The position numbers were made by a program, and so were the translations under genes. 38,315 nt of DNA from Jiangella asiatica (GTDB lineage: Bacteria; Actinomycetota; Actinomycetes; Jiangellales; Jiangellaceae), in NCBI RefSeq assembly GCF_004349065.1, contig NZ_SMKZ01000062.1, positions 1-38,315 on the forward strand, read 5' to 3'. The notes under the pieces were generated by a model. It was not told where the DNA came from. It was given only the letters and a program-made list of their open reading frames with translations, and searched no databases. Positions 25,262-32,400 of this stretch are shown in pieces. Each line of letters starts with the position of its first letter. The first letter of the stretch is position 1.

Positions 25262-25864
25262 TCAGCGCACCACCGGGAACACGAGATGGGTGACGCGGTC
25301 GCCTTGAACACAGACCGATGGGTTGCCGAGCAGCACGTCGTCAGCCGAGAGCTTGCCGAAGAAGGGGCGGTTGCCCTCGCCCATCACGACCGGGACGAGG
25401 TCTATGGCCACTTCGTCGAGCAGCCCCAGGTCCAGGCACTGCCGGGCGATGGTGCCACCGGTGACCGCGACGACACGGTCGCCAGCGAGCGTCTGCGCAT
25501 GAGCGACTGCGGCCGCTACTCCGTCGGTCACGAAGGTGAACGGTGCCTCGGGGTGTGCGTCGACCCAGTCGGTGGGGACCCGGTGCGTCACGACGACGAC
25601 GGGGACGTCCAGTGTGTGGCGACCCTGCCAGCCCTCGGCCACCTCGAACAGCGTCCGGCCGCAGACCAGTGCGCCGAGTGAGGACACCCACCGCCGCCAG
25701 TGTTCCGCGCTCGGCGGGGTCAGATGGACGGCGAAGTCCCCAGCGGGAGTCGGGAGCTCGACCTCGCCGTTTTGCAGCCAGTCGAACAACCGGCCGATGG
25801 TGTTGTCCTGTTTGGCGACGTACCCGTCGAGCGACATGATCGCCTGCGCCACCACCTTGCCCAC
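25262..25864 (-). CDS. RibD-C / dihydrofolate-reductase-like protein 2
   Basis: A 200-residue RibD-C-type reductase. Marks are VVAQAIMSLDGYVAKQDNTIG at the start, LVCGRTLFEVAEGWQG, VVVVTHRVPTDW, VAVTGGTIARQCLDLGLLDE and LVPVVMGEGNRPFFG. The GTG at 25864 is preceded by GGGGAGGAG; an in-frame GTG nine bases further in is an alternative. It lies 14 nt after the third family member and is probably co-transcribed with it. Relatives in actinomycetes are annotated as deaminase/reductase proteins; no partner of the riboflavin pathway is nearby, so a role in riboflavin synthesis is unlikely. Confidence 0.85.
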   Translation of the reverse strand: MGKVVAQAIMSLDGYVAKQDNTIGRLFDWLQNGEVELPTPAGDFAVHLTPPSAEHWRRWVSSLGALVCGRTLFEVAEGWQGRHTLDVPVVVVTHRVPTDWVDAHPEAPFTFVTDGVAAAVAHAQTLAGDRVVAVTGGTIARQCLDLGLLDEVAIDLVPVVMGEGNRPFFGKLSADDVLLGNPSVCVQGDRVTHLVFPVVR

Positions 25865-25878
25865 GGCTCCTCCCCTTC

Positions 25879-26433
25879 TCAGATGTGCTGCGGCCGGTAG
25901 ACGTGCACCACGACGCCGCTGGGAAACGACACGGCCTCGACGAGGCTCAGGCGCCGCGAGTCCGGTAGTTGATCGAACAGCGCCCGTCCCTGGCCCAGCA
26001 CCAACGGCTGGACGAAGAGGCGGTACTCGTCGATCAGGTCCGCCGCAGCCAGAGCGCCGGCGAACCGTCCGCCGCCCCACACGATCACGTCTGGGCCAGG
26101 CGCGGCCTTGATCGCGGCGATCTCGGCCGCGAGGTCACCGCGCGCGACCTGGGTGACCGGCCAGGTCGCCTCGGCGTCGCCGAGTGTCTTGGAGAACACG
26201 ACCTTGGGGGTGTCGTTCATCGGGGCCGCGTACGGGTCGTCCGACTGCGGCCAGTACGACGACATCTGCTGGTACGTGACGCGGCCCATGAGGTGGGCAC
26301 CGGCCTTGCTGATGCGGTCGAGCTTCCACTGCTTGAGTTCGGCGCCCTCGGGGATCGCGACCCCGGGGTGCCCACGGTCGCTGTCAACGAACCCGTCCAG
26401 TGACATCGACATGTACAGAATGACGTCTCGCAT
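25879..26433 (-). CDS. RibD-C / dihydrofolate-reductase-like protein 3
   Basis: A 184-residue member of the same superfamily: MRDVILYMSMSLDGFVDSDR, HLMGRVTYQQMSSYWP, PKVVFSKTLGDAEATWPVTQ, DVIVWGGGRFAGALAAADLIDEYRLFV and PLVLGQGRALFDQLP. The ATG at 26433 has GAGGAGAG upstream. It comes first in a two-gene minus-strand unit with reductase-like protein 2. A short open frame of 56 codons ends just upstream and overlaps its ribosome-binding site. Function unknown beyond a probable NADPH-dependent reduction. Confidence 0.87.
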   Translation of the reverse strand: MRDVILYMSMSLDGFVDSDRGHPGVAIPEGAELKQWKLDRISKAGAHLMGRVTYQQMSSYWPQSDDPYAAPMNDTPKVVFSKTLGDAEATWPVTQVARGDLAAEIAAIKAAPGPDVIVWGGGRFAGALAAADLIDEYRLFVQPLVLGQGRALFDQLPDSRRLSLVEAVSFPSGVVVHVYRPQHI

Positions 26434-26436
26434 GAC

Positions 26437-26607
26437 CTATCTCTCCTCGATCTTGTTCCCGTCCGGTCGACGGTCGCCGAACAACATCCCGAACCCTCGG
26501 CCGGCCACCTGGTTCGCCTCCAGGACCAGGCGTCCGGTCCGGCACTCCACGTGGTCGACGACGCGAGCGACTCGCAAGCCGTCCACCGAATCATGAGGCT
26601 GCTTCAT
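26437..26607 (-). CDS. Possible 56-residue protein or 3' gene fragment
   Basis: An open frame of 56 codons (MKQPHDSVDGLRVARVVDHV at the start, ending GDRRPDGNKIEER) with GC-rich third positions throughout. It lacks a well-spaced ribosome-binding site: the GGGAG upstream better fits a different ATG whose frame stops after eight codons. Its stop lies inside the ribosome-binding region of reductase-like protein 3, as for an operon partner. The out-of-frame start nearby suggests a truncated or frameshifted gene. Not recognised. Confidence 0.35.
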   Translation of the reverse strand: MKQPHDSVDGLRVARVVDHVECRTGRLVLEANQVAGRGFGMLFGDRRPDGNKIEER

Positions 26608-26669
26608 TCGGCTTCATGCTTCTCCCTACCGACCGCCCGCGTGCCCGAAACTCATCGTGGCCTACCAGG

Positions 26670-27266
26670 TCACCGTCCGGGGTCTCCGGGTCGTTGCAGG
26701 TCATGCCGCGGGTGCGGGTCGGTGGCGACGGCTTGCTGGAGGAGCCGGTAGAACAGCAGGCCGCGCTTGTGGGCGGTGCGGCGGTTGAACCGGAAGGTGT
26801 ACTCGCCGAGGTAGTACGGGCAGCTGCTCGGTGCTGACGCGATGGTGCAGGGTGCCGGCGATCCAGCGTTTGAACAGCGACGCGATCAGGTGGACGCCGG
26901 GCAGCACGGTCGTCGGGTCGGTCGCGTTGTGGCCGGTGGTGTCGTGATGGACCTAGCCCATGTCGCCTGGCCGGCGCAGCCCTCGGGCGCCGTCGGTGTG
27001 GATGGTAGAGCCGGGCTCGACGACACGGGCGGGCGCGGTCTCGTACGAGCCGAACCGGACCCACCGTTCTTCTGCGACGTGACGAACCAGGTCGCGGCGA
27101 ACCACGTCGCCAGCGGCGTGCGGGTCCAGTGGAAGATCGTGCCCACAGTCACCGACGTCTGTCGCCCACAGGCCGCGCACATGAGCAGCGCCTTGCCGGT
27201 CCGCCAGCACGCACCCGCCCCGCAGCGCGGGCAGACGAACCCGTCCCGCCTGCGCAGCCGCTGCCA
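26670..27266 (-). pseudogene. Degraded IS1595/ISXO2-type transposase
   Basis: Conceptual translation gives the zinc-ribbon start RDGFVCPRCGAGACWRTGKA, then MCAACGRQTSVTVGTIFHWT and WFAATWFVTSQKNG. The frame then shifts, and roughly 100 residues of the catalytic core are missing before SYETA, ARVVEPGSTIHTDGARGL, an in-frame TAG in place of the Tyr of GYVHHD, PGVHLIASLFKRWIAGTLHH, and in another frame YYLGEYTFRFNRRTAHKRGL ending at TGA 26670. The N-terminus is also cut by a stop. This pattern is the IS1595-family DDE transposase; the element is dead. Terminal inverted repeats were not found. Its breakpoint lies just before the LexA box of the next gene. Confidence 0.85.
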
Positions 27267-27292
27267 TCATACTTGATCCACCCAGACATTCA

Positions 27293-27304
27293 GAACATAC
27301 GTTC
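27293..27304. promoter_or_regulatory. LexA (SOS) box GAAC-ATAC-GTTC
   Basis: GAACATACGTTC matches the Gram-positive/actinobacterial LexA box GAAC-N4-GTTC exactly. It overlaps a further GTTCGAAC dyad (27301-27308). It sits 11 bp before the -10 element of the AlkB-like gene, over the -35 position, an ideal place for repression by LexA. Confidence 0.75.
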
Positions 27305-27314
27305 GAACGTGTAG

Positions 27315-27320
27315 TAGGGT
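27315..27320 (+). promoter_or_regulatory. -10 element of a leaderless alkB promoter
   Basis: TAGGGT is 7 nt before ATG 27328, so transcription probably begins at the start codon. The LexA box covers the -35 region. Confidence 0.5.
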
Positions 27321-27327
27321 GCTGGGT

Positions 27328-27963
27328 ATGAGCGTTGCCTTTCAAGCGTCCTTGCTCGACGGCGCGCTATATGGGCCCGAGCTCCGGCCGCTCGGCGGCG
27401 CCGTCGAGCGCACCGAGCTCACCCAGGGTGCCTGGGTCGACCTGCGGCCCGGCTGGGTCAGCGGGTCCGACGAGCTGTTCACCCGCCTGGTCGAATCGGT
27501 GCCGTGGAAGGCCGAGCGGCGCACTATGTACGAGCGCGTGGTCGACGTGCCCCGGCTGGTCCGCTTCTACGGCGACGGCGAAGCGCTGCCCGACCCGCTG
27601 CTCGAGACTGCGAAGGCACGGCTGAGCCGGCACTATGCAGCCGAGCTCGGCGAGCCGTTTACTACCGCCGGCATGTGCTTCTACCGCGACGGCCGCGACA
27701 GCGTGGCCTGGCACGGCGACACCATCGGCCGCAGCCGCACTGAGGACACCATGGTCGCCATCGTGTCGCTCGGTGCTCCGCGGTCGTTGTTGCTGCGCCA
27801 GCGTGGCGGCGGAAGCGCCACGCTGCGGTTCTCCGTCGGCCACGGCGACCTGCTGGTGATGGGCGGGTCGTGCCAGCGCACGTGGGAGCACGCCGTGCCG
27901 AAGACGGCCAAGCCGGTCGGTCCGCGCATCAGCGTGCAGTTCCGCCCCACCGGCGTGCGCTGA
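27328..27963 (+). CDS. AlkB-like 2-oxoglutarate/Fe(II) dioxygenase, SOS-controlled
   Basis: A 211-residue AlkB-family dioxygenase that should oxidatively remove alkyl groups from DNA bases. The iron ligands are His129 and Asp131 in AWHGDTIGR and His188 in WEHAVPK; Arg200 and Arg206 in GPRISVQFR bind 2-oxoglutarate and position the substrate. The usual Asn of the N-x-Y 2-oxoglutarate motif appears as Cys117 in MCFYRDGRDSVAWHGD, which may be a lineage variation. ATG 27328 fits both the family start and the leaderless promoter; GTG 27319 would add three residues. The LexA box upstream links it to DNA damage. Confidence 0.9.
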   Translation: MSVAFQASLLDGALYGPELRPLGGAVERTELTQGAWVDLRPGWVSGSDELFTRLVESVPWKAERRTMYERVVDVPRLVRFYGDGEALPDPLLETAKARLSRHYAAELGEPFTTAGMCFYRDGRDSVAWHGDTIGRSRTEDTMVAIVSLGAPRSLLLRQRGGGSATLRFSVGHGDLLVMGGSCQRTWEHAVPKTAKPVGPRISVQFRPTGVR

Positions 27964-28002
27964 GCTGAACGACCCCGCCTGATCGGCGCCTGGCGCTGCC
28001 TT

Positions 28003-28094
28003 CGAAATGATCACGTTCAGCAGGATCCCCCGAGCCTCACCATGATTGCGAGCATGGTGTGACACGAGATCTCGTGCTGAACGTGATCATTTCG
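28003..28094 (-). repeat. 92-bp palindromic element, copy B (inverted relative to copy A)
   Basis: The reverse complement is identical to 21676-21767 except at one base (position 35 of the element, G in A, A in B). It has the same 20-bp terminal inverted repeats (28003-28022 and 28075-28094), the same two internal dyads and four palindromic GATC sites. It also lies between convergent genes: the AlkB-like gene on the left and the protease regulator on the right. Flanking bases show no obvious target-site duplication. Confidence 0.93.
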
Positions 28095-28156
28095 ATCGGG
28101 CGGCGACGGGGCGAGGCATCCGCCGGATGATCGCCGGGGATGGTTCCGGGCCTGTC

Positions 28157-28186
28157 GGCGCCGCGTGGCCGAAGTCCGGCGGCGCC
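28157..28186 (+). terminator. Possible terminator hairpin downstream of the AlkB-like gene
   Basis: GGCGCCG (28157-28163) can pair with CGGCGCC (28180-28186), followed by TTT. It lies in the convergent gap between the 92-bp element and the end of the regulator gene. The loop is long and the T tract short, so support is modest. Confidence 0.3.
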
Positions 28187-28212
28187 TTTGACGCTCTGGG
28201 CGCCAGGAGCGG

Positions 28213-29292
28213 TCACAGCCAGCCGCGCCGCGCGGCCTGCACTCCTGCCTGGAACCGGTTGGTCGCGCCCAGGTGGTCGAACAGCCGCCGCGTCCGCCGC
28301 CGCATGGTCCTGGTCGACAGGCCGAGCTGGCGGGCGATGGCGCTGTCGGTGAGGCCGGCAACCAGCAGGCGTGCCAGCTGGAGGTCCTCGGCGTCCGGCA
28401 CCCCTTGCGGCACGTCCGAAGCCGGCGGGCGGCCGTCCGCGCGGTCCTCGTCCGTCAAGGCGGCGCCCGGCGCACCCGCGGCGCCGGAGCCGGCACCTGA
28501 CGCCGTCGTCGCCATCGTCCCGCCGCCGGGGCCGAGCGGCACCGCCCGCCGCCAGTACACCTCGAACAGCTCGATCAGAGCGTCCAGCAGGGTCGACTCG
28601 CGGATGAGCAGTCCCTGGGCGTGCTCGACGTCGAGTGAGAGCGGCATGAGGGCGATGCGGCGGTCGGCGATCGCGAGCTTCATCGGCAGTCCGGGGAGCA
28701 CGCGGCCCTGCTCGCCCCGGCTGGTGAGGTCGCTGACCTCGTCCAGCGCGCCGGGGACCTCCAGCGCCTCCGGCGCGTAGATGGCCCGCCAGGTCACGCC
28801 GCTGGCCAGCCGCATGGGCTCGACCGGGTTGACCGCGGCCAGCACGTACGGGGGCCGGTCCAGGACCATCATCTCGGTCTGCACCTGGTGTTGCAGCCGC
28901 ACGAACCACCGGCCCTGTTCCTGCGGCCCGTTGAGCAGCTCGACGGTGCTGCCGCCGCCGGCCTGCCGCCGGGTCGTGTGAAACACCGACGCCAGCGCGA
29001 GCACCGATGCGCGGGCCTGCTCCAGCTCGGTGCTGCGTTCGCGCACCAGGGCGTCGACGGCGGCTTCCGGGTCGACGGCGGTGTAGCGGCGGCGCCGGCC
29101 AGACATCCGGGTCACCAGGCCGAGGGCGCGCAGCCGGGTGAAGGCCCGGTCGACCTTGGCCTCGGCCTCGCCCAGCTGCTGGGCCAGCGCCGCCGGGGTA
29201 GCGTCGGCGCAGGCCAGGAGCGCTCGGTAGACACGCTCGTCGAAGGTGTCGACACCGAGGGCGGCCAGCGAGGTGGGGGAGTCCTCAGTCAC
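28213..29292 (-). CDS. Transcriptional regulator with TrmB-like and LuxR-type HTH domains
   Basis: 359 residues. An N-terminal winged helix (about 12-75: LGVDTFDERVYRALLACADA, ALAQQLGEAEAKVDRAFTRL) resembles TrmB/MarR-like domains. A coiled segment and a middle sensing region follow (115-255). The C-terminal LuxR-type HTH (about 300-357) includes LARLLVAGLTDSAIARQLGL and ends near QAARRGWL. Two separate DNA-binding domains in one chain are the notable feature; this architecture recurs in actinomycetes. Start GTG 29292 or GTG 29298, neither with a ribosome-binding site. Divergent from the giant protease, with several dyads between, so it is a likely regulator of that gene. Confidence 0.85.
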   Translation of the reverse strand: MTEDSPTSLAALGVDTFDERVYRALLACADATPAALAQQLGEAEAKVDRAFTRLRALGLVTRMSGRRRRYTAVDPEAAVDALVRERSTELEQARASVLALASVFHTTRRQAGGGSTVELLNGPQEQGRWFVRLQHQVQTEMMVLDRPPYVLAAVNPVEPMRLASGVTWRAIYAPEALEVPGALDEVSDLTSRGEQGRVLPGLPMKLAIADRRIALMPLSLDVEHAQGLLIRESTLLDALIELFEVYWRRAVPLGPGGGTMATTASGAGSGAAGAPGAALTDEDRADGRPPASDVPQGVPDAEDLQLARLLVAGLTDSAIARQLGLSTRTMRRRTRRLFDHLGATNRFQAGVQAARRGWL

Positions 29293-29321
29293 GACCACCA
29301 GATTGGCCGCATGGTGCCAAC

Positions 29322-29362
29322 GGCCGCAAGCGGCCACTCCAGACCATTGCGACAACTGGTCT
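29322..29362. promoter_or_regulatory. Dyad cluster between regulator and protease genes
   Basis: GGCCGC-AA-GCGGCC (29322-29335) and AGACCA-N10-TGGTCT (29341-29362) lie within the 132-bp divergent intergenic region. A wider pair TTGGCC (29304-29309) and GGCCAA (29380-29385) surrounds them. The paired dyads fit a regulator with two DNA-binding domains; binding is inferred. Confidence 0.5.
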
Positions 29363-29424
29363 AGGCCGCGTACCAATGTGGCCAAACCACCGTGCCGCCC
29401 TGGCCGTGGTCTGACCCCTGGAGC

Positions 29425-32400
29425 ATGAAGGTGCCTCGACGACTCCGCGCCGCACTCGGCGTGACGCTGGTGACCGGCCTCGGCGCGACAGGGCTCGCCA
29501 CGACGGGGCTCGGCCCGGCTGGGCTGACCCCGACCGCCGACGCGGCCGGCGAGGCCGCGACCGACTCCCGCGTCATCGTCGTCATGGACGACGCGCCCAG
29601 CCGGAGCCGCGCGGCCACGGCCCAGCGCGATCTGCTGGCCGCCGCGGCCGACGCCGGGGTCGAGGCGGAGGTGGAGCACCAGCTCACCGGCCTCATCGAC
29701 GCCGTCGCGATGACCGTCCCGGCCGGCGACGTGAACCGGCTGGCCGAGCTGCCCGGAGTGGCCGACGTCGTGCCGGACCGGCGGATGCGCGCGGCCACCG
29801 ACGTCAGCGTGCCGCTCATCGGCGCGCCGCAGGTCTGGGAGCAAGAGGCGCCCGTGGGCGGCCCGGCCGACGGCGCCGGCACCGTCGTCGCCGTCGTCGA
29901 CACCGGCGTCGACTACACCAACCCGTCGCTCGGCGGGGCGTTCGGCCCGGGCAACAAGATCGTCGCCGGCCACGACTTCGTCAACGGCGACGACGACCCC
30001 ATGGACGACAACGGCCACGGCACCCACGTCGCGGGCATCGTCGCCGGCGACGGAGCGGTGACCGGCGTGGCGCCGGGCGCGCTGATGACGGCGTACAAGG
30101 TGCTCGACGGCGGTGGCGACGGTTGGGAGTCCGACATCATCGCCGGCCTCGAAGCGGCCGTCGATCCCGCAAACCCGTACCGGGCCGACGTCGTGAACCT
30201 GAGCCTCGGCGGTCCCGGCGACGGTACCGACCCGCTCGGCCAGGCGGCCACCGCGGCCGCTGAGGCGGGTGTCGTCGTCGTGGCGGCCGCCGGCAACTCA
30301 GGACCCGGCGAGAACACTGTCGGCACCCCGGCCGTCGCCGATGGTGTGCTGTCGGTCGGCGCGTCGGCCAGCGGCATGGTGCTGCCGACGGCCCGGATGG
30401 TCGCACCGCGGGTCGAGCCCGTCGACGCCTACCGGGCGCCGTACTCGGCCAGCCCGCCGACCCAACCGGTCAGCGGCGAGCTGGTCGACGTCGGCGCGGG
30501 CACGGAAGCCGACTACGACCGCGTCGGCGACGTCACCGGCAAGGTGGTGGCGTACCGGGCCAACATCCCCGGCGACCTCGCGGCGGTCCAGCCGCACCTG
30601 CTCGACCAGGCCCGGCTCGCCGAGGAGCGTGGCGCGCTCGCGCTGCTGGCCTACAGCGGCGGCGGTGGCGGCCCGGTCCTGATGTCGGAGACCGCGGCGC
30701 CGTCGGCTCCCGGCGAGATCCGGGCCACGGACGCCGAGCCGGGCATCGTCGACGTCCCGCTGTCCGGCGCCGAGTCCGGCGAGAGCTTCCGCATGGACCG
30801 CATCGTCGTCATGGGCCTCATGGAGACCCAGTGGGCCCGGCTGCAGAGCGCGATGGCCGAGGGCCCGGTGAGCATCGAGATCACCGGCGAGGACGTCACC
30901 GACCAGGTCGCGTCCTTCAGCTCCCGCGGGCCGACCCGAAGTTTCGAGCTCGAACCCGACCTCGTAGCGCCGGGGGTCGAGATCCGCTCCACCTGGCCTC
31001 TCGCGCAGTGGGCACCCGGCATCTACCGCATCTCCGGCACCAGCATGGCCGCGCCGCATGTGGCCGGAGCGGCGGCGCTCGTGCGGCAGCTGCACCCGGA
31101 CGCGTCGGTGGAGGAGGTGGGCGGCCGGCTCGTCGGGTCCGCGGCCGCGACCGCCGCCGGCCCGTCCGCGTCCGGCTCCGGGCGCCTCGACGTCGAGGCC
31201 GCCGTCGCCGCGGACGTGATCGCCGAGCCGACGTCCGTGTCGCTGGGCCTGGCCGACCTGGCGGCACCGGTCCTCGACGCCAGCGGCACGACCACGCTGC
31301 GCAACACCGGCGACACCGACATCGCCGTGACCCTCGGCGCCGAACCCGCCGCGGACAGCGCCGGCACCGCCGTCGTCTCGCCGGCGCAGGGCGTCATCCC
31401 GCCCGGCGGCGAGCTGAGGGTGGAGGTCACCGTCTCCGCGGACCGGCCGGACCAGGACGCCGACCTGGCCGGCTGGGTGGTCGCCTCGCTGGCGGGAAGC
31501 ATGAGCACCGTCCGCGTGCCGTACCTGCTCTCCGCCCGCCACGTGGTGGTTCAGACGTCGCCGGACCCCAGCGACGGCGCCTCCGCGGCGTTCATCTGGA
31601 GTCCGGCACAGCTCGAGCAGCCGCCGACGGTGACGGTGACCCCGCCCGCCGGCCAGCCCTACACCGTCACCGCCGAGCACGAGTACGACAGCTGGTACCG
31701 CGCCGAGCTCACCGGCTCCCGGGTCGGCGCGTACGACGTCGCCGTCAGTGCGCTGACGACGCTCGGCGCCACGCTGACCGGCGGCTCCGGCTTCGAGGTG
31801 ACCGCGCCATTGGGCAGCTCCGCCAGCCCGGCGCGGTGGCAACCCATCGGGCCCAACGCCGAGTCCGGCCCGATCGCCACCACCCCGGCCGACCGCGGCA
31901 CCGCCGCCGTCACCCAGTACCTGCGGGCCGGACCGTGGACCACCGACGACGGCGGCGAGACCTGGGAGCAGCGCAACCGGCTGCCCGTCGCCGCCGGTAC
32001 CGGCAACGACAACCTCGTGGTGTCCGCGAACGACCCCGACGTCATGTGGTACGCCGTCAACGGCTCCAGCGGAGGCGCCTTCGACCTCCTGGTCGACCCC
32101 AGCTACCAGGGCCGGATCCTGCGCACCGAGGACGGCGGCGACACCTGGCAGCCGCTGGACGTCCCCGACGTCCACGTGATCGCGCTGCTCAGCGACCCGC
32201 GCACCCAGGTGCTCGTGGCCGTCACGGCCGACGCCGTGCTGGTCAGCCGGGACGGCGGCGACACCTGGTCGGCGCACGCGAACCCCGTCGGCGGCAACCT
32301 GTCCGGCGGCGCGGTCGGCGGCGACGACCTCTACCTCGCCACGTACGACGGGGTGTGGGCGGTGCGCGGGCTGCTGGCCGGCGACCCGACCGGCACCGAC

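Noticed and set aside
24925-25293. Open frames of 80-120 codons on both strands between two reductase genes
   Set aside because: Composition is Pro/Arg/Ser rich, third-position bias weak and no family resemblance; likely remnant or spacer DNA.
27301-27309. GTTCGAAC as a tRNA T-loop
   Set aside because: No acceptor or anticodon stem around it; it is part of the LexA/promoter region.
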